This document shows, piece after piece, positions 26,990 through 36,406 of a stretch of DNA of 64,000 nt. How positions within the stretch are numbered: the first letter of the stretch is position 1; each line of letters opens with the position of its first letter. Made by a program: the position numbers and the translations under genes. The DNA lies in the NCBI RefSeq assembly GCF_008122525.1, contig NZ_VSRV01000001.1:1922001-1986000 (forward strand), given 5' to 3'. The notes below the pieces were generated by a model. That model had not been told where the DNA came from. It saw only the letters and a list, made by a program, of their open reading frames with translations, and did no database searches. This DNA is from Marinomonas sp. IMCC 4694 (GTDB lineage Bacteria > Pseudomonadota > Gammaproteobacteria > Pseudomonadales > Marinomonadaceae).

Positions 26990-28882
26990 TTAGCTGTCTT
27001 TGCGTGGCGCTCTTGGACGACGATCACCGCGATTGTTATCACTGCGACCTCCATCACGACCACCCGGAGAACGCTTACGGTCACCAAAATTAGATGGACG
27101 ACGATCACCGCCTGCTGGACGCTTACGAGTAGACGGTGCCGCGGCACGCTTATTCAACTCATCGGCATTGTCCAGCTTAGCAATGTCCGTACGCTGACCG
27201 CAAATACGTGTTTTACCCAATTTACCTAACGCTTCACCGCTTAGGTTAGAAGGCAAATCTACGGTTGCAAAGTCCTCATAGATTTCAATGTGACCAATGT
27301 AGCGACTTTCAATGTCTGCTTCATTGGCGATCGCGCCTACAATGTTGCCAGGCTTGACGCCATCGCTGTAGCCAACTTGAACAACATAACGCGTCATGGA
27401 CGTATCTGGATCGTCTTTTAACGGCATCGCTTCTGCGGTAACAGGACGAACTTTACGTTCGCGAGGCGCTCGATCACCACGGTCTCCGCGATCGCCGCGA
27501 TCACCACGAGAACCATCACGATCATCGCGACGCTCTCTGCGCTCTTGGCGAACTTCCATTTCAGACAACAACAAAGGTGTTTTGCCCTGAGCCATGTGCG
27601 CTAACGCAGCGGCCATTTTCAACGGATCCACTTCGTTATCTTTCTGGTAGCTCTGAACAAGCTCTAGGAAGAAATCAAGGTTTTCATTGTCCATAGCATC
27701 AGTAATACGCTGTTTGAAGCGTTCAACTCGATGTGCATTGATGTCAGACGCCGTTGGCAATGTCATGCTTTCGATAGGCTGACGCGTTGCACGCTCAATC
27801 GCTTGCAACATACGACGCTCACGATGTGCAACAAATAGAATCGCAGTACCAGAACGACCCGCACGACCGGTACGGCCAATACGGTGAACGTAAGACTCAG
27901 TATCGTATGGAATATCATAGTTGACAACGTGACTGACACGCTCAACATCCAAACCACGGGCTACAACATCGGTGGCGACCAAGATGTCAATTTGACCTTT
28001 CTTGATGCGATCAACCGTACGCTCACGCAAATTCTGGCTAATATCGCCATTCAATGCTTCACAAGCATGGCCACGAGCGGTGAGCTTTTCAGCCAATTCA
28101 ACCGTTGCCGCTTTAGTACGCACGAAAATGATCATACCGTCGTGTTCGTTCATCTCAAGAATACGCGTCAAAGCATCAAGCTTATGCAAGCCACTTACTG
28201 GCCAGTATTTTTGAGTAATCGTCATCGCAGTAGACGTTTTGGTAACGATTTTTACTTCTTTCGGATTGTTCAAATGGCGGTTAGCCACTTGGCGAATCAC
28301 GGCTGGCATGGTGGCCGAGAACAACGCGATTTGACGAGTAGGAGGTGTTTGTTCCAGAACCCATTCAACGTCATCAATGAAGCCCATGCGCAACATTTCG
28401 TCGGCTTCATCAAGAACCAGCGCTTTCAAGCCATCCAGTTTTAATGTTTTACGACGAATGTGATCCATTACACGACCAGGTGTACCGACAACCACTTGAA
28501 CACCGCGTTTTAGCTGACGAAGTTGAGTGTCGTATGACATGCCGCCATAAATAGGCAACACGTGAAAATCTGGAAGGTGGCGAGCGTACGTTTGAAATGC
28601 TTCAGAAACCTGAATAGCCAGTTCACGAGTAGGAGCCAGAACAAGTAATTGCGTTGTTTTATCTGTAACATCTATGCGAGACAACAACGGAAGCGCGAAC
28701 GCCGCTGTCTTACCAGTACCCGTCTGCGCTTGCCCCAAAAGGTCTCGACCTTCTAATAGATATGGAATACTTTGCGCTTGGATAGCAGATGGTTGCTCGT
28801 AACCTAGTTCAGCAACCGCTTTAAGAACAGGGGCGATTAGGCCCAACGAATCAAATGTAGGCTGAGTATCAGCGTCAGACAT
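26990..28882 (-). CDS. deaD: DEAD-box RNA helicase DeaD/CsdA
   Basis: A 630-residue ATP-dependent RNA helicase involved in ribosome assembly and RNA turnover, especially in the cold. Motifs in order are Q motif (YEQPSAIQAQSIP), I (AQTGTGKT), Ia (APTRELAIQ), Ib (GTPGRVMD), II (DEAD), III (SAT), IV (IIFVRTK), V (ARGLDVE) and VI (HRIGRTGRAGRSG). A linker with RGD/DRGD repeats (about 465-480) precedes a DbpA-type RNA-binding domain (about 490-560), and an Arg/Gly-rich tail ends the protein. Only a distant AAGG precedes the ATG. The leader has a strong hairpin (28911-28938), a plausible site for post-transcriptional control. Confidence 0.94.
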   Translation of the reverse strand: MSDADTQPTFDSLGLIAPVLKAVAELGYEQPSAIQAQSIPYLLEGRDLLGQAQTGTGKTAAFALPLLSRIDVTDKTTQLLVLAPTRELAIQVSEAFQTYARHLPDFHVLPIYGGMSYDTQLRQLKRGVQVVVGTPGRVMDHIRRKTLKLDGLKALVLDEADEMLRMGFIDDVEWVLEQTPPTRQIALFSATMPAVIRQVANRHLNNPKEVKIVTKTSTAMTITQKYWPVSGLHKLDALTRILEMNEHDGMIIFVRTKAATVELAEKLTARGHACEALNGDISQNLRERTVDRIKKGQIDILVATDVVARGLDVERVSHVVNYDIPYDTESYVHRIGRTGRAGRSGTAILFVAHRERRMLQAIERATRQPIESMTLPTASDINAHRVERFKQRITDAMDNENLDFFLELVQSYQKDNEVDPLKMAAALAHMAQGKTPLLLSEMEVRQERRERRDDRDGSRGDRGDRGDRGDRAPRERKVRPVTAEAMPLKDDPDTSMTRYVVQVGYSDGVKPGNIVGAIANEADIESRYIGHIEIYEDFATVDLPSNLSGEALGKLGKTRICGQRTDIAKLDNADELNKRAAAPSTRKRPAGGDRRPSNFGDRKRSPGGRDGGRSDNNRGDRRPRAPRKDS

Positions 28883-28910
28883 GTAAATTAGTACCTTTTT
28901 TTGATGAGGA

Positions 28911-28938
28911 TAAGGCCTGTAACCATTTACATGCCTTA
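28911..28938 (-). promoter_or_regulatory. Hairpin in the deaD 5' leader
   Basis: TAAGGC and TGTAA (28911-28922) pair with TTACA and GCCTTA (28927-28938) with one internal mismatch and a 4-nt loop. It sits 28 nt before the deaD start codon. There is no T-run after it on the minus strand, so it is not a terminator. A TATACT at 28974-28969 (minus strand) could be the -10 of a transcript containing it. Confidence 0.55.
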
Positions 28939-29040
28939 ATGAGATTCTCAGAGAAAAACTGATGGAGAAGTATATACAAAAAAAGAAAAATACGCTAGCA
29001 GTATGACAAAATAGATTGTTGCATCCTATTTAATCACTTT

Positions 29041-30078
29041 TCAATCGAGCTCTGAAATCTCTCTTTCTGACCCAATCATAATCGCCAACCAATGCAAACG
29101 TGGATTAGCTTCAAATGCCAGCTTAACAATAATGGTCAGCGGGATTGACAGCAACATTCCTACCGGCCCAAACACCCACCCCCACAAGAGCAAAGACAAG
29201 AAAACCACTAAAGTGGAAAGCCCCAAACCTTTACCCATGTATCTGGGTTCAATGATATTTCCCACCACTAAGTTGACCGCCAAAAAAGCCCCTGCCGTCA
29301 ATCCTGCTGACAGCCCGCCCAACTGAACAAAGGCAAGCAACACCGCAGGCACCGCCGCAATAATCGAGCCGATGTTTGGCACGAAGTTTAACAACATGGC
29401 ACACACGCCCCATAAGATTGGAAAATCCACTCCCAACAGCCACATCGCTGTGGTAATCAATAGGCCTGTCAACATACTCACCAAGGTTTTTATCACCAAA
29501 TAGCGATTTACTGACTGAATAAAAGACGTCACTTTATCCATAGACTTAGACGCATCCGTTAATGCTAAAGACAGTTTTTTCGGCAGCTCGACCGCTTCAA
29601 AAAGTATAAAAATCACTATCATTACCACCAATACAAGATTGGTTAATGCACTGCCTAACCCTCTTAATGCGTTTGCCACCATCTGCATGAGCGCAGAGGG
29701 ATCAATGTAGCTTCTTATCTGATCATAAGATATGTGCAGACCAAAGCCATTAATAATAGCAACAACCCCCGCCATTTCTTCACCGAAACGCACTCGATAA
29801 TTGGGCAACTGACTAGAAAAGTTATCTAAGGAGGCGCCAACCAACACTGCCAAACACCCCAAACTCACAAGAATCAATAAAACGACTAGTAAAATTGACA
29901 ACCAAGTAGGAAAACCCCGCTTGCGCAATGCCGCCATCGCTGGGGCGCAAATAATGGCGATAAACACCGACAACATAAATGGCACAACAATTTGCGAAGC
30001 GGCTTTTAAGCCGGCAATTATGATAATAAAGGCGGCAAAACCCACTAACCAATGTGTACCCTTGTGCTGCTCATTCAT
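29041..30078 (-). CDS. AI-2E family (PerM/TqsA-like) membrane protein
   Basis: A 345-residue polytopic inner-membrane protein of the AI-2E exporter-like superfamily. Two N-terminal helices (about 12-50), a third at about 62-85, a soluble-looking loop and then at least four C-terminal helices are seen. Family segments include FVPNIGSIIAAVPAVLLAFVQ and NLVVGNIIEPRYMGKGLGLS. Members export AI-2 (TqsA), act as Na+/H+ antiporters or have no known role, so the substrate is open. It lies 9 nt after the sbcB stop and is likely co-transcribed with it. Confidence 0.86.
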   Translation of the reverse strand: MNEQHKGTHWLVGFAAFIIIIAGLKAASQIVVPFMLSVFIAIICAPAMAALRKRGFPTWLSILLVVLLILVSLGCLAVLVGASLDNFSSQLPNYRVRFGEEMAGVVAIINGFGLHISYDQIRSYIDPSALMQMVANALRGLGSALTNLVLVVMIVIFILFEAVELPKKLSLALTDASKSMDKVTSFIQSVNRYLVIKTLVSMLTGLLITTAMWLLGVDFPILWGVCAMLLNFVPNIGSIIAAVPAVLLAFVQLGGLSAGLTAGAFLAVNLVVGNIIEPRYMGKGLGLSTLVVFLSLLLWGWVFGPVGMLLSIPLTIIVKLAFEANPRLHWLAIMIGSEREISELD

Positions 30079-30087
30079 GCTTATTCC

Positions 30088-31542
30088 TTATAAAGGTATT
30101 GGATAAATACTTTGGGCGTAGTCGGACAAATCCTGCAGCATAATAAGCTTTGCTTGCGACAAATCCGGTGTTTGAGCAATGTCATTTAAGCGCACAAAAT
30201 ACTCTTCCATCGTGATAGAACCTCCGCCGTCTTTGTCGAGTAAACGAAGTTGGCGATACTCTTCCCATTCAACGCCTTGTTGCTCAGTCAACTGATCTGG
30301 ATAATTGCGTGCAATGTATCGCATTAACATTTCAGGTAAACGACGATCATCAAACGACAAAGCCAATTCGGATAAACAATCCACTGGAGTTGAGCGAATC
30401 GTATCCATTCTCGCCTTATCTTCACGGGAAAAGAAACCACCGGAATACAACATGACATCTGGATCTTTGTGAATCACACGATCTTCTTGAACAAAAACAT
30501 CGCTTAATTTAGCCGCTAAATTGGCATGCCCTTTAATTAACGCTAAGTTTTTACGACACACCTCACCGTCTAACGCAAGACGCTTAACAATTTCTGCATC
30601 CTTTAAAAAAGTGGCAGGTGCCACAGCAGGCGATTTATTATAGTGAATTACCTTCAGCGGCAACCTATCAACTCCCCCTAACTCATCTTGTCGAGTAAAC
30701 ACTCGATGACGGATTTCATCCACACTTAAGTCAAGTAATGGCTGCGGATCGGACATAAGGTCAAACACAATCACACCGTTTTTATTTGTCGGATGCGGGG
30801 CAATAGGCACAACAAAGGCCGAAAAGTACTTAGCTTGACCAAACATGCCTGAAACGTGCAAAAAAGGCTTCAACTTCACAATATCAATAAATTTTTGAAG
30901 CTCTTGTTTTTGTCGCATTTTAAAATAGTACTGAAATAATTTGGGTTGCTTAGCGCGAATAAGCTTGGCAATTTCTATCGTGCCATACACATCAGACAAA
31001 GCATCGTGTGCTTGCTCATGAGCGATACTGTTTGCCTTGGTCAGTGCTTCCAGTTTCATTGACACCTGCCCGTCTTCGTTTTTAGGCCACACAATACCTT
31101 CTGGCCTCATGGCATACGTCATACGCACCAAGTCTATAATATCCCAGCGAGAACAGTTGTTTTGCCACTCCCGAGCGTAGGGATCAATGAAATTACGATA
31201 AAAGCCATAGCGTACTACCTCGTCATCGAAGCGGATCGAGTTATATCCCAATGCACAGGTCCCTGGTAAAGACAGCTCCGCCTCGACCGCTTGCATAAAC
31301 TCAGCTTCACACAACCCTTCTCGATTCGCATCTTGCGGACTAATACCCGTTAACAAACATGCTTCGGGTTGCGGCAAAATATCTTCCGCTAAACGACAAT
31401 AAAACATCACTGGCTCGCCAATAGGGTTGAACTCAAGATCGGTTCTGATACCAGCAAACTGCATGGGACGATCTCGCGCTGGATCCGTTCCCGTTGTTTC
31501 AAAATCAAACCAAAAAAAAGAGGTTGGGCCCAATGAGGTCAC
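30088..31542 (-). CDS. sbcB: Exodeoxyribonuclease I
   Basis: A 484-residue 3'-to-5' single-strand DNA exonuclease of the DnaQ superfamily. DEDD motifs are visible as WFDFETTGTDP (ExoI), GYNSIRFDDEVVRYGFYRNF (ExoII) and HDALSDVYGT (ExoIII). The SH3-like and helical C-terminal domains of ExoI follow. Length matches E. coli (475). It heads a unit with the AI-2E permease and diverges from ychJ. The same window also encodes SbcCD, the other hairpin-processing nuclease. Confidence 0.95.
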   Translation of the reverse strand: MTSLGPTSFFWFDFETTGTDPARDRPMQFAGIRTDLEFNPIGEPVMFYCRLAEDILPQPEACLLTGISPQDANREGLCEAEFMQAVEAELSLPGTCALGYNSIRFDDEVVRYGFYRNFIDPYAREWQNNCSRWDIIDLVRMTYAMRPEGIVWPKNEDGQVSMKLEALTKANSIAHEQAHDALSDVYGTIEIAKLIRAKQPKLFQYYFKMRQKQELQKFIDIVKLKPFLHVSGMFGQAKYFSAFVVPIAPHPTNKNGVIVFDLMSDPQPLLDLSVDEIRHRVFTRQDELGGVDRLPLKVIHYNKSPAVAPATFLKDAEIVKRLALDGEVCRKNLALIKGHANLAAKLSDVFVQEDRVIHKDPDVMLYSGGFFSREDKARMDTIRSTPVDCLSELALSFDDRRLPEMLMRYIARNYPDQLTEQQGVEWEEYRQLRLLDKDGGGSITMEEYFVRLNDIAQTPDLSQAKLIMLQDLSDYAQSIYPIPL

Positions 31543-31636
31543 AAATAATTCCTGTTAGACATAAAATAAGATGAGTATTATACGCACACTTAAAGTGTAT
31601 TTGTTAACGTGTCATTCGTGTTGGATGGAGTTGTTT

Positions 31637-32137
31637 ATGTCAGTGTCAATTAATTGCCCGTGTGGAACGCAAACGCCTTACGAAATGTGTTGTGGCATGT
31701 ATCACAGCAATCCAGGCACAGCGCCAACCGCAGAGCGTTTAATGCGCTCTCGCTATACCGCCTTTGCTATAGGGAACTTTGACTACATTGGTTTAACTCA
31801 ACGGTTACAAGATTTGCAAGAATTGGACGCCAAGGACAGCAATGGCCATACTCGATGGATCAAGCTTGAAATCAACGGTACAGAAGGTGGGCTCGAAAAT
31901 GACGACACTGGCTTTGTCACTTTTTCAGCTGACTTTAAAGAGGGAAAACACAGTGGACGCTTAAAAGAGCGGTCCAAGTTTAGAAAAGTGAATCAACAAT
32001 GGTTTTACGTTTCAGGTGAGCATGTAATTGAAAAAAATACACCTTTGATTAATTCAGCAACCATGAATCTAGGTAGAAATGATCCTTGCCTGTGCGGTTC
32101 AGGTAGAAAATTCAAAAAGTGTTGCGCTGTTAGCTAA
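31637..32137 (+). CDS. ychJ: YchJ-like SEC-C metal-binding protein
   Basis: A 166-residue YchJ/UPF0225 protein. SEC-C-type Zn motifs flank an NTF2-like core: CPCGTQTPYEMCC at the N-terminus and DPCLCGSGRKFKKCC at the C-terminus. The function is unknown; SEC-C motifs in SecA bind zinc and SecB. I chose ATG 31637 because GGAG (31627-31630) is spaced 6 nt away and the protein then starts at the conserved Cys motif. Its 3' end overlaps the HD-GYP gene by 8 nt in convergent orientation. Confidence 0.9.
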   Translation: MSVSINCPCGTQTPYEMCCGMYHSNPGTAPTAERLMRSRYTAFAIGNFDYIGLTQRLQDLQELDAKDSNGHTRWIKLEINGTEGGLENDDTGFVTFSADFKEGKHSGRLKERSKFRKVNQQWFYVSGEHVIEKNTPLINSATMNLGRNDPCLCGSGRKFKKCCAVS

Positions 32138-33173
32138 CAGCGTCCCACTGGGTTTTGATGGCACGCAGATCCTCTTCTATTGATAAGAAACACTCAACTA
32201 GGTCAGGATCAAAATGCGAACCAGCGCCTTTTTTTATGTGCTCAAAAGACTCTTCAATCGTCCAACTTCTTTTATATGAACGCTCCATCGTCAGTGCATC
32301 AAATACATCGGCTAACGCCACAATTCTTGCCGATAAGGGAATATCTTCGCCCGAGAGACCGAGTGGGTAACCAGAACCATCCCATCGTTCATGATGACCT
32401 AACGCAACCTCAGCGGCCAACTTAAAAAGAGGTGCATCACTTTTAATGAGTATTTGATAGCCAATAACCGTATGTTGACGCATTATTTCCCACTCATCTT
32501 CCGTTAATTTATTCGGAGACTTCAGAATGCTGTCAGGAATACCAACTTTACCTGTGTCATGTAAAGGTGCTGCTAATTTCAGCAGTGCCACCTGAGACGC
32601 TTCCCAACCAATTTTTTTAGCCAGCGCAGCACCATAATCTGCCATACGCCACATGTGAACTCCGGTGTCGGTGTCGTTAAACTGCCCAACCTCACCTAAC
32701 ATACCAATCGCCGAATGCAGCGCATCATCCAGTTCTCGAGTTCTATCTTCAATAGTGCGTTTATTTGCGAGGTTATCCTCGGCCAATTTAAGATGCGTAG
32801 CCACCCTAGACAGGGTCGTTAAAGGCGTAATCGGCTTAGTTATAAAGTCAACACAACCCAAGTTAAAACCACGCTGCTCGTGCTGTGAATCTGTCATCGC
32901 CGTCAGAAAAATAACCGGAATATCAGCGGTTTTAGGATGGGCTTTTAACCTTTCACACACCTCAAAACCGTTCATATCAGGCATCATGATATCCAGCAAG
33001 ATAATGTCTGGCAGAGCGCGCTCGATAATATCCAAGGCCACTTTTCCACTTTTAGCAATTTGCACCTGATATTTTTCTATCAAAATCCCTTTGAGTAAAT
33101 CTATATTTCTCGGCACATCATCGACAATGAGCACACGTTTATTTTTAGATGATTGTGCATGTATATCAGCCAA
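32130..33173 (-). CDS. HD-GYP response regulator (RpfG-like), TTG start
   Basis: A 347-residue two-domain protein. The receiver domain (about 12-125) has phospho-acceptor D61 in LLDIMMPDMNG. The HD-GYP domain (about 150-340) has HD at 205-206 (HDTGKVGIP), HHE at 260-262 and GYP at 268-270. This full motif set implies an active cyclic-di-GMP phosphodiesterase. The TTG at 33171-33173 directly follows the kinase TAA, and GAGG inside the kinase C-terminus sits 8 nt upstream; no in-frame ATG is near, so translation is coupled. It is the output partner of the hybrid kinase. Confidence 0.92.
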   Translation of the reverse strand: MADIHAQSSKNKRVLIVDDVPRNIDLLKGILIEKYQVQIAKSGKVALDIIERALPDIILLDIMMPDMNGFEVCERLKAHPKTADIPVIFLTAMTDSQHEQRGFNLGCVDFITKPITPLTTLSRVATHLKLAEDNLANKRTIEDRTRELDDALHSAIGMLGEVGQFNDTDTGVHMWRMADYGAALAKKIGWEASQVALLKLAAPLHDTGKVGIPDSILKSPNKLTEDEWEIMRQHTVIGYQILIKSDAPLFKLAAEVALGHHERWDGSGYPLGLSGEDIPLSARIVALADVFDALTMERSYKRSWTIEESFEHIKKGAGSHFDPDLVECFLSIEEDLRAIKTQWDAVS

Positions 33174-35588
33174 TTAATTAACCTCGATATGGTCCAGATG
33201 TAACTGTTCTCTAAAAGAAATCACTTTTAACATCGCATCATGATAGTCGTAAGCCGCAATGTCTTCCACTGCACTAAAAAGAACATCAGCACCACTGTAA
33301 TCACCGCATTGCTGAATCAATGCCCCAATCAGGCTTTCTGCCTCTAAATTACCTTCTAGCAACAAGGCTTCAAGCTCCGCTAATTTAGGGTAAAAGGCAG
33401 ACACATTGTCTACTTGATTTTTTGTATTTTCATTAACTAAAAGTTCCGTTTGACCCCCATGAACCCAAGTACAGAGTTTTTCAATGAGCAATTTCGGATC
33501 AAGCGGTTTAAGTAACACTTCATCAATGCCGATATCAGAAAAATTCTTTTCATTAACGTTAAAAATATCCGCGGTCAATATAAGAATCGGCGGCTTATTA
33601 ACACCCAGCATATTGGTTATCTCTTCACTTGCTTGAAAACCGTCCATGACGGGCATTCTAATATCTAAAATAATCACATCAAATGTACGCTGCCGAGCCA
33701 TATCGCACGCCAAACGACCATTTTCAACCCACACCACCGTGGCACCCACTTTTTCTACGATAGCCTTAACAATGGCCGCGTTTATTTTGTTGTCTTCAGC
33801 CAAAAGTATCACTTTCTCTTTAAACAAAAGCTTGTTATTCATATCAAGGTCGGGGACCCCTTTCATGGGCCTTAGCTCTATGTCGTCAAGTGTAGCTATC
33901 TTAGTGTTGATATTGTGAGGCGTAATAAGGCCAACATGAACAAAGTCATTGACTGTTTTATCTATTTTTCCACCCAAAAGCAGTGCTTTTCTTTTTAAAA
34001 CACGCCGTTGCGAATCAAAAAAAGGGGCTTCTTTGGCCAGCCAGTCATAGCTTATCAACCAGGGACTGTCTAGGGTTAACGAACTCAGAATAGGCGCTTT
34101 TTCAACCACATCAACGTGCAAAGAAGCCAGCAAAGCATTCAACGACTCATCGTTGTTAAACGAGGCAATGGGGCTTAAAGGTAAGGTTTGGTATAATGAA
34201 TCGGGTTGATAGGGAAGCGTGACGGTGAAAAGAGTACCTTCGCCACACACACTCACAAACTCAACACTGCCACCTAGTAAAGAAACAAGCTTTTGAGTGA
34301 TACTGAGCCCTAGACCCGTTCCACCATACAGCCTCGTTGTGCTGCTGTCCGCCTGCTTAAAGACATCGAACACATCAACCCCTTCCGCAATACCAATACC
34401 CGTATCTTTGACTTCAATAATAAATTCTTTATCAGATGCGGCACGCACCATGACATGCACAGAACCAGACTGAGTAAACTTAATCGCATTACCCACAATA
34501 TTGATTAAAATTTGCTGGAGCTTCCCCTTATCTCCCATGACCAAATCACACATGGAAAAATCACGACACACCAAGAAATCCAAACCTTTAGACGCAGCAG
34601 TCACCTCATTGCTTTGATAAACATACTCAAGTACGTCGTCCAGACTGATATTCTGTAATTCCAGCTCTACTTTTCCGGCCTCTATTTTAGAGAAGTCTAA
34701 TATCCCGTTTATAATGGCAAGCAAGCTGTCTGCAGACTTTTGTATTTTAATCACTTTTTCACGGTGTTTTTTATCTCGCATGTCATCAAGTAATAAGTAG
34801 CTAAAACCAATAATAACATTCATAGGGGTACGAATTTCGTGGCTCATGGTAGCAAGAAATTCTGATTTTATGTGTAAAGCTTGCTCCGCTGAATACACTG
34901 CCACTTCTAGTTCGGCGGCTAATTGTTTGGATTTTCGATAAGATTCTTTTGTGATTTTTAATTGTTTGAACAACATGACGATGATGAAAACAACGGTTAC
35001 CGTCAGTAATGCTATTAATGATCCTAAGTAGAAAAACAACCCCAGCGTGTTATTTCTCTCTTCAACTTTGCCTTTAGACCTCAATGCGAGACTTTCGAGA
35101 ACCACCATTTCTGTTTTCTTCTGCATCAGCTCACTTTCTTTTAAGATAAGACCGATGTTCGCAATCGCATTGTCTGTAAATAACAAACCGTCCATTTTTT
35201 CCATTTTTACTTGCATGAAATCTAACATTTCACCCGACCCGGGCAATCTATCAAACAACACTCTTAACTGCCCTGTTTCAAAAACGTGCAAACGACTGTA
35301 TAGAATATCAAATCGTATCATGGCGTCATCAAGACGCTCTTGTGTAAATCCGTCTTCCAAGAGTTTCAACGAGTTTCTTAGCTTTAACGTCTCTCTATCT
35401 AATTGGTAAGAAGCCCATAGGGCATCCTCTTCGACAGCAGACAGGATCATCTTTTGCCGATCAACCAATTCAAAAAACATTAACGCCGACGCCCCCATAA
35501 AAATACAGGCCGCTATAACCAACAAAATCAAAGGAGATATTCTTCTACGACCGGTTGCTTTTACTAAAGCGCTCACGGGAGCATCCAT
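33174..35588 (-). CDS. Membrane hybrid histidine kinase with receiver domain
   Basis: An 804-residue sensor. TM1 is at about 18-40 and TM2 at about 183-207. The periplasmic part between them, about 140 residues, is probably a helical bundle. No PAS or HAMP domain is obvious; a coiled stretch leads to the H-box with H250 (ATMSHEIRTPMN). The ATPase has N box INIVGNAIKFT, G1 DTGIGIAEG and G2 GTGLGLS. A receiver domain follows with Asp near residue 640 (IILDIRMPVMDG). The last about 75 residues are helical and do not show an Hpt histidine. It is 8 nt from the molybdopterin-fold gene and abuts the HD-GYP gene, so all three are one operon. Confidence 0.92.
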   Translation of the reverse strand: MDAPVSALVKATGRRRISPLILLVIAACIFMGASALMFFELVDRQKMILSAVEEDALWASYQLDRETLKLRNSLKLLEDGFTQERLDDAMIRFDILYSRLHVFETGQLRVLFDRLPGSGEMLDFMQVKMEKMDGLLFTDNAIANIGLILKESELMQKKTEMVVLESLALRSKGKVEERNNTLGLFFYLGSLIALLTVTVVFIIVMLFKQLKITKESYRKSKQLAAELEVAVYSAEQALHIKSEFLATMSHEIRTPMNVIIGFSYLLLDDMRDKKHREKVIKIQKSADSLLAIINGILDFSKIEAGKVELELQNISLDDVLEYVYQSNEVTAASKGLDFLVCRDFSMCDLVMGDKGKLQQILINIVGNAIKFTQSGSVHVMVRAASDKEFIIEVKDTGIGIAEGVDVFDVFKQADSSTTRLYGGTGLGLSITQKLVSLLGGSVEFVSVCGEGTLFTVTLPYQPDSLYQTLPLSPIASFNNDESLNALLASLHVDVVEKAPILSSLTLDSPWLISYDWLAKEAPFFDSQRRVLKRKALLLGGKIDKTVNDFVHVGLITPHNINTKIATLDDIELRPMKGVPDLDMNNKLLFKEKVILLAEDNKINAAIVKAIVEKVGATVVWVENGRLACDMARQRTFDVIILDIRMPVMDGFQASEEITNMLGVNKPPILILTADIFNVNEKNFSDIGIDEVLLKPLDPKLLIEKLCTWVHGGQTELLVNENTKNQVDNVSAFYPKLAELEALLLEGNLEAESLIGALIQQCGDYSGADVLFSAVEDIAAYDYHDAMLKVISFREQLHLDHIEVN

Positions 35589-35596
35589 GCTAGCTC

Positions 35597-36106
35597 TTAC
35601 TCAACAGTAATGGATTTAATTTGCCAAACAGAACGATTATGGATGACCTCATTATTTAATGAAGGGTCCTCATCAAATGGATAGAGCAAAAAGAGTGGCC
35701 CCTTTTTTCTCACCGTCATGGGTTCGCCATTCATATCCATAGCAAGAATAAGGTTGTACTTACTCCCATCTTCTGAAGGTACGGAGGCACTGTAATCATT
35801 CAGCGCAGTAACCGATAACGTTCCCTCAGAAGCACCGACAGCAGCCAACAACGAACGCAATAACGGACCACGGTAGACATCCACACCTTCACTCCAAGGC
35901 GTATTAGTTGTTACCTGAACCACCTCTAAATCCATCAACATATCACGGTCAAACTGCGCTGTTTTTTCAGCCGTATTGGTATTTTTTATGCTGCCCATTA
36001 CCGTCAAAATCACCTTACCTTTAGGCGTTGGTAACGTCTGAGCTTGCACGCTCGTAAAGGCAAACATCCCTAAAACGATCAGCCCAAATACTTTAATTTT
36101 TTTCAT
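35597..36106 (-). CDS. Periplasmic molybdopterin-fold protein lacking the cofactor cysteine
   Basis: A 169-residue secreted protein with a signal peptide (about 1-22, ending SVQA). The mature part resembles the sulfite-oxidase-type Mo-binding fold (YRGPLLRSLLAAVG; LNDYSASVPSED; MTVRKKGPLFLLYPFD; SVWQIKSI). There is no cysteine anywhere in the protein, so the Mo-coordinating Cys of true oxidoreductases is missing and catalysis with Moco is unlikely. Placed first in an operon with a membrane hybrid kinase and an HD-GYP regulator, it is best read as a periplasmic ligand- or partner-binding input. AGAGGAA precedes the ATG. Confidence 0.78.
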   Translation of the reverse strand: MKKIKVFGLIVLGMFAFTSVQAQTLPTPKGKVILTVMGSIKNTNTAEKTAQFDRDMLMDLEVVQVTTNTPWSEGVDVYRGPLLRSLLAAVGASEGTLSVTALNDYSASVPSEDGSKYNLILAMDMNGEPMTVRKKGPLFLLYPFDEDPSLNNEVIHNRSVWQIKSITVE

Positions 36107-36230
36107 CTAGCGTTCCTCTATAATAAATTTTCACCAGTATAATGAATATCTTAACGTTTGCCTTCACCACCTTACGAAACAATACATATTTCACAGGCAA
36201 AAAAATACCCACAATGAAGTCTACGCAACA

Positions 36231-36259
36231 CTGACATGATCTGCTATCAAATGTATACT
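36231..36259 (+). promoter_or_regulatory. Sigma70-type promoter for aroA
   Basis: CTGACA (36231-36236) and TATACT (36254-36259) are separated by 17 bp, close to the sigma70 consensus. Transcription would start near 36266, giving a leader of about 140 nt before aroA. The rest of the 300-nt divergent region (36107-36406) shows only short GC-rich inverted repeats that I cannot assign. Confidence 0.6.
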
Positions 36260-36406
36260 AATTCGTATTCAAGACCGAGCCCTTTTGTCGAGGGTGACGC
36301 GACCACTTTTACCGGACACAATTTTGGGCAATTCCGGCCCCATGACCTAAATTCGCAGCGCTACGCTACTACAGAATAAACACAACACACTGTGATGGAC
36401 TTAATT

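Noticed and set aside
27470..27520. Short tandem repeats in deaD resembling a CRISPR-like array
   Set aside because: They are 9-bp coding repeats for Arg-Gly-Asp triplets in one protein, with no spacers.
27396..27590. Arg/Ser-Pro-rich plus-strand frame opposite deaD
   Set aside because: It is the reverse strand of the RGD-repeat linker of DeaD; low complexity keeps the frame open.
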